NCBI GenBank assembly: GCA_023375675.1
Contig: JALQBC010000015.1
Location: forward strand, 186,001 to 250,000
Direction: 5' to 3'
Source: Cytospora piceicola
Lineage: Eukaryota > Ascomycota > Sordariomycetes > Diaporthales > Cytosporaceae
Length of the DNA stretch: 64,000 bases
The translations under genes were made by a program, and so were the position numbers. Position 1 is the stretch's first letter, and each line of letters opens with the position of its first letter. Of the stretch, positions 1 to 11,463 are shown one piece after another. Under the pieces are notes generated by a model. That model worked only from the letters and a program-made list of their open reading frames with translations. It ran no database searches and was not told the DNA's origin.

Positions 1-1211
1 GCCTTTCGGTAACATGCCCGGAATACTTCGGAGGGAGGGAGCCACACTTTACAATGTGTTTGAGAGGGCTTCAGATGGATATGACGAGGATTGGGTGGGA
101 GATAATCTGGAAAATACGAAACAAAAAAAAAAAAAAGGAAAAAAAAAAGGGAAAAGAAAAGAAGAAGAAAAACAAAAAGAAAATGGTGCGGAGAGAGGAG
201 ATGACGAAAACTGGCTGTGAAGTTCGAGGCTATGGATTTCGATTGGCATGGACCTTCATGCGCGGCACTGGATGTTTCAAGTGACTGGTTCGACGGCCGA
301 GGAAGTGAGCCTGGGGAATTTCCCATGGATTCGCTTGCAAGACTGGCCGACAGGATGTCACAAACTCGGAGTTGCCGCTTTATCGAGTTGTTTCGGTCCC
401 TATCCATGGTGTTGGAGAAGGGATTTAACAGTCAGGATGTAATCCTGCTGTACCTTTTGTGGATAGCACGTTCGTCCTGTGATGAGCAAGCAGTTCCATA
501 GCGTGGTCGGCGGAGATGACTGACGGCTGTGCACACACGCGCCTTGATTGTTTCTGTTTTGGCAGGTTAATAGGATCGTGTTGATCTGAAATACTTGAGA
601 TAGCTGCCGAATTGAAAAGTGTTCTTTGAGTCCCGGAGCCTTCCGTAGCCGTGGCCGTGATATTGAGAAGTGTGCGATGGCAATATTCACACCTCCAGAG
701 TGAAAGTCAAGCCGTTAAAGAAGAACCACGGCATGCCGCATTCGACAATATGATGTGAGTCTGTTGTATTCTTACAATTGAGTACATAAAGAGGATCGTA
801 TCCTGTCTTTGACTGGTCGACCCCCGTACCACCCTGCTTCTATACTGCAGAAGAAACTATGAGAGGGTGATAACATTGCCCACATAACACCGATAATGTT
901 GATGTACCGACTCTTCCAGTATTTCGAACCACACAGTTTGTAGCAACACGATAACCTCATCCATCCAAATCATGGTGCTTCGTTACATTTTGTTTTCCTT
1001 GATGCCAGGGCTGTTCGTCGTCTCCCACTGAGTAACTGTGTCACAGAGATGGGACGGTTTTTACTTTTTCCTCCTTTGCCTTCCAAGGCCCTTCCTTCCG
1101 TGGGAGCAGTGTTGTCCAGATATCGAACATGGCCACCGCTACGCAGTAAATGTTTGTGTATGCCTTCTGGGAGGATAGAGAAGAGGTCGGAGGACCTCAT
1201 TGCCCTCCCAC
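1..1211. other. Intergenic, no gene recognised
   Basis: No open frame here resembles a known protein or shows a plausible spliced gene. The most visible feature is an A-rich, almost pure purine tract at about 118-185. Lysine-rich translations across that tract are low-complexity artefacts. The right part is the 3' flank of the minus-strand DENN gene that ends at 1212. Confidence 0.6.
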
Positions 1212-3321
1212 CTAACAAACCCTCAGTCCACAGAGCTCCACCCCCTTGCCCTCCACCTTGGCCTCGCGGTTGAAGTACTTACTAACCCCCTGCCTCACAA
1301 ATTCTGCGTCCGCGTCGCTCCAGATGTCCAGCCCCATAGCAGCCAGGGCATCGCTATCAACACGGACCGGAGGCTTGGCTTCGTCCTCATCTTCCTCATC
1401 ATCACTTCTTGTCCTGCCACGCAACAGTTGATCGGATTCCTCCTCACCCTCAACCTCACCTTCATCTTCACCCTCACCGCTTCCTCGCCGCCCAACCCCG
1501 GGCGGGACCCACTCGTCCTCCTCCGCAGCCTCAACCGCATCGGCAAGGGTAGACAGGAACGCGGCACTGAGCCGGTGGAAGTACGTAATAATCGCCAACT
1601 CGGTCTTTGCCCTCTCCTCCTCCTCCCCGCTGCCGCCCTCCCCACACACGGGGAGCAGCCCATCCACCGTCGTCGTGCGCCGCGCCGTCAGGGACGTGAT
1701 CGAGTCGTCCATGCCGCCCTGCTGCTGCACGGCAGTGACGTTGAAACTCCCGCTCGGCCGCCTCTGGTGTTGCTGTTGGTGGCTGTGCATGGAGGGCGCG
1801 GGCAGCAGGTCCCCGATCAGCGCGTTGTCGTGTGCCTGTTCCGCGACCTCGTCCGTCCGCCTCTGCTCGCCTGCTGACGCCCACCACATGAACCCGCTGT
1901 ACGCGAGGGCCGCCCACGTCATGGGCTCGACGATCTTCTCCGCCGCGTCGGCTAGCACGTCGGCGTCGTCGCCGTCGGCGGGGAGGCCGCTCGTTCTTGT
2001 GGAGGACATGGACATCCTGGACGGTCGGCCAGACGGGGAGTTTGCTGGTCGTGTGGTCTCGTTGCTATCGTCGCCGTCGCCGTCGTCTACGGCACTGCCT
2101 GTGGTTGCTAGACGCCTGAGTGCGATCCTGAGGGTGCGGAATCGCCGCAAGTCGCGTTGGGTGGCTTTCACCGGGACGCCCTTGGGTGATTCGACAATTG
2201 GCCAAATCTTTTTATTGGCGTTAGCGGCGTGTGGCGGAGGCATTGTGATGAGCACGTCCCATAGATCGTCCTTCATTGCTATAATACTGTCGGTTGTGCA
2301 AGCGATCCATCCGGAGCCGGAGTCTCCCAGGGGAGTGGAATGTTGTTCGGATGCTGGGCCGGGCCTTTTGGAGGCGGCCGGGTGCGAGTGGTCGGCCATG
2401 AGGAATGGTATGTCGTGTACACCGATGGTGAACAGGGGCCGTAGCCTCTGGGAGGGCGCCGAGGGGTCGAGAAGATCAAATACAGAGAGAGGTATGTTGG
2501 CAAGGATGGAAATGTCATATACTTCGCTAGTTATCAGTAGTCACATTCCATATTGACCTGGAGTTCAACTTACCAAAATTACAGGTCTCATGCACCGGAG
2601 CATGAGTAGAAATCAATAAACGCTTGCGAAGCAATGCCGCTCGATATATGGGGAATATCAATGGCCCAAAGGTATCCAGCAACTTGAGCAGACTCCAGGC
2701 AGGATGGAACGGGGTCAGCCCATGTCCCGGCGGCACCAACGCGGCACCTTCAGAAGCCGATCTACTCCTCACATTTTCTCCTCCCACTTCATCTTGACGC
2801 GACTTCGCAAAGTCCAAGGCCGGCGAGGCCAACGGCGAGTCCTTGACAGCTTCAAGGTGGCGGCCGGGCTCCCGCGTCCCGCACCTGTCCCAGTACTCTT
2901 CCAGAAGGTGTGTCTGTTTGCGGTCCGTGGCCAGCCTGGCGGCCATGCCCTTCAGCCCTTCTGCGTGCCTCCATGCCTTGCCTAGTCGTCCGTAACTCAG
3001 GGGTACCAGTACGCCCACAGCGATCATGCGCGCATTGCGGGCTCCTTCATCGTCGGTCGGGGCGTTGATGAACGCGCTTAGTCCGGCGTAGCCCTCCTCG
3101 TGGACGAAATATATAAGGTCGTCGGATACGGTATGTAAGCCGGAGGGCAGGCTCTTATATTCGACCAGGCCTTCCAATTCCAGACCTGGCACGGCTTGCT
3201 TCCATATTATGGTGTACCCGGCCTTGACGTCAAAGTCAATCAGGAAGAGTGCTGATATCGGCGGTAGCTCGGGAGGTGATCCGGCAGTGCCTTGGTACGG
3301 GTGGCTCCGTCGAGAGGCCAT
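1212..3321 (-). CDS. DENN-type protein with DUF2347 and DUF4484 regions (yeast Anr2-like)
   Basis: Two exons, 3321-2574 and 2521-1212, give 685 aa. The 52-nt intron has a GTAAGT donor and an AAG acceptor, and the junction restores the codon for Val in CNFVYD. The N-terminal half has the layout of the DENND11/LCHN family (DUF2347): FLIDFDVKAGY near the start, then LPSGLHTV and DLIYFVHEEGYAGLSAF. The C-terminus, DIWSDADAEFV to ELCGLRVC, looks like DUF4484, which caps the fungal Anr2-type proteins. The middle is rich in Ser, Asp and Glu and probably disordered. DENN proteins generally act on Rab or Arf GTPases in membrane traffic; the role of this subfamily is poorly known. The family call is from recognition, not from a search. 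The gene diverges from the LPAAT gene to its right. Confidence 0.8.
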
Positions 3322-4495
3322 GATGGCGAGGGCAGGGCAGGGGAGCTTTTGGATTATGGGAGGATGGAAGCTAAGACGATTGGAACATCTTACGGCTCTA
3401 GATCAAGAGCGCACCCAATGACGGCGATGAAGCCGAGGCGAGGCCGTGCGTAGGTAACAGAGTGAGTAATTAAAAGTTCAAGCTTCCACTCAACCGGTGC
3501 CCCAGAATAAGAAGAAGAATAATGATAATAATGATAATAATGAATGCGCCGGCGACATCAGGGATCTCTGAAGTGGGATTGGTTCATTTATTGTGCAAGT
3601 AAGTATTTAGGGGTCGTCATCGGCTGCCCATGGACGTTCAGATAAGGTTTCGAGTCAGTCCAGGCTTTGTTACAGGTACCGTAGTTGTATCATATATCAT
3701 ACTATAGTGTATAGTGCCTGAATCCTTAGGTAGGACACAGTAAATCGGATTGACTTTGGTTGCACGTGAGAGCCAATTAGGGGGTTTTGTTTGGGGGAAC
3801 TCGCCGAACCGGGGCCGAGGTTTGCGCAGTCGCAAGTGCTGTCGTGACCTCGGGCCAGGCAACAAACAGATTTGGTGGGCAAGGTGGGGTCACCAGACAC
3901 TCTGAAGGTTGGGGTAACCCACCGCTTTTCAAGCTCCGACCTCGAGTCTCCAGCTGACCACTCGCGTGGAATCTTGGGACCTCGGGACCTTGAACCTTGG
4001 GACCTTGCGACCTTGCGACCTTGTTGGAAGACAAGACAATCATAAAACCACAGCATCACGCCCTCGCTTCCGCATATCAAGACCCAGGTTGCTTCTCTAA
4101 GAGTCTCTATAGAGTCTTGATGCCTCTGTCCCGAGTCTCATTCTCCTTCTCATCTTTATCCTGATCCCCTTCTACCTTTCCTGTTTCTGTCGTCGCAGTT
4201 CAGAGCACCCCAATTTAGGGCCCCCAACAATAAGAATTTCAGGTACCCCCAACAATACCTAACGTAGCCACCAAGCTATAGTATCTTCTTAGGTACCGAA
4301 TTGGGTATGCACATATCTATCTGCCTCTCACATGCCGATGCATTTTTTAGTTTTTTCCCCCTCGGAGATTAGCAGCACACCGAGCCCTTCCTGCTCTTCA
4401 GCAGCTTGCTAACTAACCAGGTATACTCCAGTCTCACACAGGGCCTTGATAATCCTGATACCTCCTCCGACTTACAACACCCCCATATCCCGATC
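3322..4495. other. Divergent intergenic region between DENN gene and LPAAT gene
   Basis: About 1.2 kb holding both promoters, without a convincing gene. A run of imperfect direct repeats of the unit GGGACCTTG/GCGACCTTG lies at about 3976-4023. A short ATAATAATG-type microsatellite lies at about 3513-3543. The stretch 4200-4495 is probably 5' leader of the acyltransferase gene. Confidence 0.5.
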
Positions 4496-5457
4496 ATGTC
4501 GTTCTCGAGCTACCTGGGATACTTCCTGGGAGGATACACCGCCCTGACGACCTTCTTCTACGCGCTATCCCCCATGTCCTCCAAGGCCGGCTTCGTCGCC
4601 CGCTGCCTCGGCTCCTACATCTCGCTCGTCATCGCCACCCTCTACGGCGCCGTCGCGTCCATCGTCCTGAGCGTCGTCGGCAACCGCGGCATCGCGCAAT
4701 GGACCGCCGGCCGCTCCTTCAAGTACCTCATGGCCGCGACCACGGGCGTTACCTTCGACGTGATTGACCCCAACCGCACGCTGGAGAGGGTCCGCCCGGC
4801 CGTCTTCGTCGGCAACCACCAGACGGAGCTGGACGTGCTCATGCTGGGCTGCATGTTCCCCAAGTACTGCAGCATCACGGCCAAGTCGAGCCTCAAGAAG
4901 ACGCCCTTCCTGGGCTGGTTCATGGCCCTGAGCGGGTCCATCTTCATCGACCGCAAGAACACAAAGGACGCGCGCGACGCCATGAAGGGCGCCGCCGACC
5001 AGATGAAGAACCTGAAGCAGAGCGTCTACTTGTTCCCCGAGGGCACCAGGAGCTACGCCAAGGAGCCCATGCTGCTGCCCTTCAAGAAGGGCGCCTTCCA
5101 CCTGGCCGTCCAGGCCCAGGTGCCCATCGTGCCGGTCATCGCCGCCAACTACAGCCATATGCTGTACATCAAGGATATGGTCTTCAAGTCGGGCAAGATC
5201 CCCTGCAAAGGTAGGCAGCACGGGGTGTCACTAGGATCCAGATGTGAATCTCAGGCGCGTGCACGGTGCTGACGAGTTGGACAGTTCTTGACCCCATTTC
5301 CACGATCGGACTCACTCCCGCGGATGTCGACGACCTTTGCGCCAGGACCCGAGAAATCATGCTCAAGGAGATTATCAACCTGACCTACCAGGCTCGTGGC
5401 CAGGAGGCGCCTATTTCGGCATCGACAGCCCAGTCTAGCGGTGTCGAACTGAAATAA
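4496..5457 (+). CDS. SLC1: 1-acyl-sn-glycerol-3-phosphate acyltransferase (LPAAT)
   Basis: Two exons, 4496-5210 and 5285-5457, encode 295 aa. The intron is 74 nt and the junction reads PCKVLDP. The enzyme adds an acyl chain to lysophosphatidate, making phosphatidate for phospholipids and storage fat, in ER and lipid-droplet membranes. The PlsC hallmarks are clear: the NHX4D box (NHQTELD, His108 and Asp113) and the substrate loop FPEGTRS (residues 180-186), followed by LPFKKGAFHLA and VPIVPVI. Hydrophobic segments lie at about residues 5-27 and 42-66. The start MSFSSYLGYF was chosen because it begins the conserved membrane region; an in-frame upstream codon would add 30 unconserved residues. 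Length fits yeast Slc1 (303 aa). A DGAT1-type enzyme from the same lipid pathway lies at 48-50 kb. Confidence 0.93.
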
Positions 5458-6650
5458 TGCGAAGGGGGACCGGTTCAAACTAGACATGTCACTGCCAGAG
5501 GTGACACTCGCGCCGAGCAAGGCCGAGGCACAACGACGCCAAGGGGCACGCCGTGAAAACGCTCGATCGATCCAGCTATCCAGCCAGCAAAAAAAAAAGA
5601 AAGAAAGAAAGAAGAGACGAAATGAAGGAGAGGATGTGGTTTCTTTCTTCCGGAAGAGCATATACGGGACAATGGCGGGGCGGGGATGTATAGAAAGAGT
5701 AAACCCTCACCGGTTGACAAATCTTGCATTGACGCATGAGACCGAGAAGGAAAGGCCGACGCATTTTGATACCCGCGATAGACGCATTTTCAGACGGCGC
5801 GTTTGCAGGCATGGCTTCAGACATGCGCACAACGATGCCTTGGTTCAGTGGTTGCTGCTAACTATATTTGGAAAGTTATCGATTGAATAAAAACAGAGTT
5901 TAAAGAAATAACTGTTTGAACATGCGTGCCCCGGCTCGGTTGGTCTGATCCTCCTGTTCTGCGGCTGTTGCTGGTGCTGGTGCATCATCGTCTTTCTGCT
6001 GTGCAAATACAGATCTACCTGCGCATCCCTTCCTCCCAAACCCCCTTGACTGCTGCTCTGAAGGCCACACAACACACATGCATCACCCGAAGTCTCGGTA
6101 AGAGAATGTCTCCGGATAGACAATGAGCCGAGACTGGGCGATTCAGACTGACGTCGGCGTGTTGCAACGGGCACCTGGGGTCTGGAATGGACTGGTCGCG
6201 CGTGGTGGTGGTGGTGGTCCGTGAGGTGTGAGGTGCGTGGGTGGGCCATGAGAAAGACAGCCATGAGAATGGGGTGGGATTCTTTTACTGGTACACTGGC
6301 AGACTGGCGATCTTCTCGTACAGAGGATTCAATAACACCACGAGCACGAACCAATAGGAGACATTCCAGCCCGATTTCAATAATATGTACGGAGGACCAT
6401 CAGCATGCGGGCCGGCCGACAATGACGTCTGCATGTATTGGGCCGTGCTATTTATTATTGTACGACATTGATCCCTTCTTTGGGGGAACATCAGGGGTAT
6501 GTAACCCGAGTACCTGCCTACCTACCTATAGGTACTGTAACGTGTGTATAGTGTTCACCGCATTATGGTGTTCTACAAAACAAATGCTAGGAACCAGGTT
6601 CAGCTCTGTTTCTCAAGCTGCAGGTCTCTCCTCTCCCAACGGTCACCCCA

Positions 6651-6690
<40 letters not shown>

Positions 6691-7214
6691 ACGAGCTGAT
6701 CTTGTGTGTGTGTGTGTGTGAGATGCAAACTCCGATCTGGTGTGATCTCGTTCCGCCCATATGCAGTAGCGGGGCACAAACACGAAGTCTTAGTGTACCG
6801 TGCAGACACGAAATATTGGCAGCGGCGTCTCCTGTCAGTCTCGACTCACCTGTATTTGTGAGGGTGAGGGGACGTTGATCAGGTAGGTACCTATATACCT
6901 ACCTAGGTAATATATATATTTAGGCCTGACGTCGTGACACCCAAAGTTCCACGTTTGGTACAGGCATCCATCCCTTGAAGACTTTCCTACGTATTAAGTA
7001 GATAGGTACATATGATCCTGCACCTGCCAACAGGAATCTGCATACTAACGTACCTAAGTAACCTTGGAATAAAGCCCATGTCCCTTTTGCATATAAGACT
7101 GAGATCATCGTCAACATTCTCATCATTTCCTCGGATCTCATCAATCCCCTTCCTCGGTTCTCAGCAAATTGATCCATCCTCCCTATCGATACCCGAACGT
7201 CCAGAAGATTCAAT
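5458..7214. other. Intergenic, 1.76 kb, no gene recognised
   Basis: Contains an A-rich purine tract (about 5588-5630), CA and TG microsatellites (listed separately) and a TACCTAGGTA palindrome near 6896-6909. Open frames are short, low in complexity, or run through the microsatellite as Thr-His repeats. I see no splice-consistent gene. Confidence 0.5.
6652..6720. repeat. CA microsatellite facing a TG microsatellite
   Basis: About 17 CA units at 6652-6685 are followed, after an 18-nt spacer, by nine TG units at 6703-6720. The two runs are complementary, so the region could fold as a long imperfect hairpin. Confidence 0.9.
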
Positions 7215-7771
7215 ATGCACTTCTTCACCCTCCTCACCGCTCTAACCAGCGCTGTCATGGTGGCAGCCAAGCCAGTCGAGAGGCGACATGTCGGTGGTGT
7301 AAGTCTTTAAGTCTTCAATTTACCCCTGTCTGTACCTACCTAGGTAGGTAGGTAGGTACCATATAGCACGTATACCTACGTACTATATGTTATACCTGGC
7401 CAGGTAATTAGCACAACAACACACCACCGGGCACACATCTGACAGAACCAACGACACAACAGGTCCTCATCTGCAGCGGCGCACACGCCACGGGCAACTG
7501 CACGTACGACGTCTACCCCCTCAACCAGTGCCACAACATGACCGAGGCCTACAAGGAGAACGCGGCCACGTTCGCGCCCGACGGCGAGGAGTTCTACTGC
7601 TACCCCTACATCCAGCCCTGCAACGGCATCTGCACATCGCCCGAGGGGTGCACGGCCGGCGCCATCTCGTACAACTCGACCGACCGCTTCAACCTGACGG
7701 CCCTGGGTGGTTGGGACCATTACATTTCGTCGTTTACGTGCCACGCTGGTGCTGCCAAGTCTGTTGCTTGA
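7215..7771 (+). CDS. Small secreted cysteine-rich protein
   Basis: Exons 7215-7298 and 7463-7771 give 130 aa. Exon 1 encodes a typical signal peptide (MHFFTLLTALTSAVMVAA) followed by KPVERR, a possible dibasic processing site. The remaining roughly 105 residues carry eight cysteines, several NXS/T sequons and the block TFAPDGEEFYCYP. This pattern matches a widespread family of uncharacterised small secreted fungal proteins. The 164-nt intron contains a perfect CCTACCTAGGTAGG palindrome. No enzymatic motif is visible. Effector or cell-surface roles are inferred only from size, secretion and cysteine content. Confidence 0.8.
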
Positions 7772-8869
7772 ATGATTGTGTGGTTTGGTGGTACTTGGGT
7801 ACTTCCAAGTCAATTTCTAACAAATGGTTGGGGTTTGGGTCTGGGGAAAAGGGTCAAGGGGATGGGGATGGTTTTGAATTTGGGGCTCTTTTGCAGGGAT
7901 TAAAGCTGCATTTCGAAAGCTGTACCGAGAGCTACCCCTTGGCATTTGCACCTTGTCTTCTCGCATATTATCAGTCTGAGGGGCTGGTTATTCCATGCAA
8001 GGCCCTATTCAAATCCGATCTTAAAAGATACATGTAATATTACAACATCTTCATCGGGGTTCAATTCCCGGCCAGACCTCCAACGCCTTCTTTTTGGCCT
8101 TTGTTATTCTTTCCTTCTCTTTCACTTGCCCTACTTTTTCTCCCTCCTATATTCCAGGGCTAGCTCCTCGGCTCTGCTTCACATTGAACGGCTATGAAAA
8201 CAATAATTACAAGGGCTTGGTTACTTATATAACCATATAGTCAGGGTTATACAGGGACTATGCGTACTTAAGTATGTAGTTTCGTAGGCTGGGGTGCCCA
8301 TTACCTACGGATCAAATAGCCCGGGAATATTTATACCAAGGCCGCTTAGTTTCTAATCTTGAAACACGAACTTGGAATTTACATGTAATATATTCAATCC
8401 TCAAACGTAGTATGAAGAAAAAGAGTCACATATTGTACCGTTACAACAAAGCCATCTTGCCTGGGCTTAACATCTTCGAGTTTATCCGGTTGACGATGAG
8501 TTTCCCGTGTCCGCCCTGATTTGGGATAACTACCTACTTAAGTAGGTAACGGCATAGCCCCCCCCCTCCTCGTTACTTTGTTTTTGGGGGCAGGATTGAC
8601 AAGCGCTGATGCGAATATCTTCACCGAACAACAAACGCGATGGTTGGGTGGTACCCAGGCACACGGAGTGAAGTATGTTGTAGGCCTACTATTGAAACTA
8701 CACAGCCTCAGGACCAAAGATACCTAGGTAGTTTCGGGTCCGTTCTGGACTTAACATTAAATACCCAGCTACATGCCCACCTGCCACTGCTGTGTCTGTG
8801 CCTCTAATGTCTCTTTATTGACTTTCCGTCGACTCGAAAATCTATAAACCTCAGAAAACGCTGTGCAAC
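7772..8869. other. Intergenic, 1.1 kb, no gene recognised
   Basis: AT-richer than the flanking genes, with a TACCTAGGTA palindrome at 8721-8730 and a TACCTACTTAAGTAGGTA palindrome near 8530-8548. No coding signal was found. Confidence 0.5.
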
Positions 8870-10289
8870 ATGACGACAACAGTGCCGACTTCGTCTTTGA
8901 CGCCCGAACAGCAGGCGTCGATGCAGGAAGATAGAGGACCAACTGTCATCGCCGTCTCTTCACTATTCAATGCCCTGTGTACGATTGCAGTTGGCTTTCG
9001 TTTCGCAGCCAGATATCTTCGTCGCATGGGTTTCGGTGGTGACGATTCCAAGGTTGGTTATCTCTGGGAGCTCTTGTAAGTCCTGTCATGACTTGCGCAA
9101 GCGGCTTGTTCAACACTGATGGAACGCAAATCAAAGGTATTCGTGGTCATATTTTGCTCAATCTGCATCATTAATTTTCCCTACGGCATGGGTAAACATT
9201 CATGGGCTGCTGATGAGACCAAGACTTAGAGAATCATGCAGGCGAGTAGCAATGACACCAGTCTGGCCTGGAATGAATTGTACCAGTTGACATGGTGCCT
9301 AACACGTTACCTATACAGACTGGTCTTTTCCAAGCGATGGCCTACATCATTGTCCATTGGTTCATCAAGATATCTATCCTCGCTTTCTATAGACGTGTCT
9401 TCACATTGAACACCCAGTGGTTAAAATATAGCGTCTATGCTATAACGGTATACACAACTGGATAGTTCATTTCTTACCTTATTACGGTAATTTTACGATG
9501 GTGAGTCTGACTTCCCATGGCATGGCATACCTAGGGAGTTACTACACATGCCCAGGTGCAACCCAATCTCTGACCCTCGCAGTTACCCGCCCGCGTTATT
9601 TTAGGAACAGTATGTACAACCCTACACTCGACCCGGCCCCCGCTGGGTTCTGTGGCGTGAAGTACTCAGCCTTTGTCATATCTTCGAGTGCGCATTCGGT
9701 TGGGAGATATTATCATTTTTGGACTACCCATTGCGATAACATTGAAGTTGCAGCTCAAACGCTCGCAGAAGTATGCTCTGACTTTGGTATTCGCAACGGG
9801 CGCCTTGTGAGTTCAATGTTTGCTACTAGTCTATTCTACGTGCCCTAGGGTACACAAGACTAACAACTGCACCAGTGCTGTTGCCGCCAGCTTCGTACGT
9901 TTGAGCCAAACACATAAGGCCGTCCAGCTCGACACGGACAACGCATGGATAATGGCAAATCTCTACATGTGGACGTCGGTCGAGGCTGGGGTCGGATTGA
10001 TCTGCTCGTGCTTGCCCGTTATCGGGCCGCTGTTACCGACAAGATGGTGTCGTATATCGTCTCTTGGACGTCGTGTCAGAGCTTTAGTGGTTTCAGGCAG
10101 GCTAGTTTCGGTTATCGACGAGGCCAGGTAGTAGGAGACATGATTGACTCCGAGACAAATCTGGGTAAGAGGTCGAGAGGTATTATACGGACCGATAGTA
10201 TCACAATGGAGAGCCAACTAAGAATGGAGAATGGATATACTGTTCACAGCACGCTACCAAGCATGGCGAGCTATGCTAATGCTGTCTAG
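8870..10289 (+). CDS. Rhodopsin-like 7TM fungal membrane protein, many exons, model incomplete
   Basis: Exon 1 starts MTTTVPTSSLTPEQQAS and reaches the FAARYLRRMGFGGDD segment typical of fungal rhodopsin-like (SAT4-type) proteins. Further blocks follow in order in several frames: VFVVIFCSICIINFPYGMG (about 9137), FIKISILAFYRRVF (about 9360-9400), CNPIS (about 9556), FGLPIAITLKLQL with ALTLVFATGA (to 9806), and AVAASFVRLSQ to VGLICSCLPVIGPLL (from 9876). The junction at 9806/9876 has a GTGAGT donor and CCAG acceptor and keeps phase, so at least part of the gene is spliced normally. A tail GIIRTDSITMESQLRMENG ends at 10289, reachable through a 41-nt intron that would be unusually short. Other junctions could not be closed, so decay is possible. 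The function of this family is unknown. Confidence 0.55.
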
Positions 10290-11108
10290 ACCAGTTAGTT
10301 AGAGAATAAGAACCCTACACGTATAGCCCTGTGCCTGTGAGATCTAACAGATTAAGAGTCTTACAAGTACCTAGTGCTGCTAAGCAGTAACAAAGTAAAC
10401 CCTATTAGAAGGTTGCAAGTGCCTCCTGTAAGGAAGGTGGAGATAACTGTCAAATATCCTGCGATCGTATGCAGGCTGGAACAAATCCCGAAAGCACCTT
10501 GCCCTGAGTTATATACCCAGTAAGCTACTGTCAAGCAGTCTTTACCAAGTCAAAGACAGTAAAGATGTCGACGGCAAGGCCAAGGGCTGCTACGCTCTCG
10601 GCCATCATGAGGTTTTTCCAATCGCGAAGGCGGGGGATGCTAGTAAGACCAGAGGAGAAATAAGTCGAAAACTTCCCTGGGCTCTGTGTCGAGAACAGCT
10701 TTATATGTATCTATCTAGGTGTTTATGAATTGCACCCCTCCCACATCTCAGGCCGGGGGGTACCTAGGTAGGGTTAATGACTCAGCCAGCCAGGTTTCAA
10801 GAGTATAATTGGCGCTACTGGGTAATAGGATGCTGAAGCCGGGGGCTACTATGTACTAAGTACCAGTTATACTCAAGTAAGGTATGTATGACGATGCTGC
10901 AGTCAGTTGCCGGCAAGTGGGGCTCGGGTTGCTTTATCGTCGATGGCGGGGCATTGGCACATGCAACTGATGGCGGGGTAGACCAATCTGGTTGGGATGG
11001 ACGATAGAAAAGAGAGGGCCGTTCTCGGTCCCATTGACACACGAAGCGGGCAGTCAGGCAGTTAGTTATCATGGAGTTTGTTCGGCATCACGGAGGAAAA
11101 ATGGAGGA

Positions 11109-11150
11109 GGGGAAGAGGAGGGGTGGAGGGGAGGAGGGGAGGGGAGGGGG
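11109..11150 (+). promoter_or_regulatory. G-run tract with quadruplex potential upstream of FGH gene
   Basis: Six runs of four or five G lie within 42 nt on the coding strand, separated by spacers of one to seven nt. This exceeds the usual G3+N1-7 quadruplex rule. It sits about 315-355 nt before the first ATG and just upstream of the TATA-like box. Any regulatory role is inference. Confidence 0.6.
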
Positions 11151-11176
11151 CAATGATGATAATGGGCCAGTGGGCT

Positions 11177-11184
11177 TATAAAAA
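11177..11184 (+). promoter_or_regulatory. TATA-like box
   Basis: TATAAAAA occurs 280 nt upstream of the first in-frame ATG of the S-formylglutathione hydrolase gene, between the G-run tract and the GAGT repeats. Its position fits a core promoter, but no transcript start is known. Confidence 0.45.
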
Positions 11185-11463
11185 CCATCCAAAAGAGGCA
11201 GTGAAGTGTGACGGAGTGAGTGAGCGAGGGAGTGAGTGAGTGAGTGAACTTTTGAGTGGAGTCCGGGAGTTGATTAGTGAATTACAGTAGTTCCTACGTA
11301 TCTACTTAGTAGGGCCGTTGATTTATGATACCAAATACCATCTTCACATATTATCAATCTCCCAATCTCAAACCCAAGTACCTACCTACGCAATCTCTCT
11401 GCCTCTCTCTCTCTCTCTCTTTGCCTTGCTCGAACACATACAAGTATCTACAGTACCTATCTA

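Larger units (their letters stand above)
10290..11463. other. Intergenic and 5' leader before the S-formylglutathione hydrolase gene
   Basis: No gene is visible. The right half is a likely promoter: a G-rich tract, a TATA-like box, GAGT repeats at about 11213-11247 and a CT-rich pyrimidine tract at 11404-11421. A TACCTAGGTA palindrome lies at 10761-10770. Confidence 0.55.

Noticed and set aside
14..284. Lys-rich open frames at the left edge
   Set aside because: Produced by the A-rich tract; low complexity, no start context or homology cue.
6221..6721. 166-codon frame running through the CA repeat
   Set aside because: Contains a Thr-His repeat from the microsatellite and no conserved segment.
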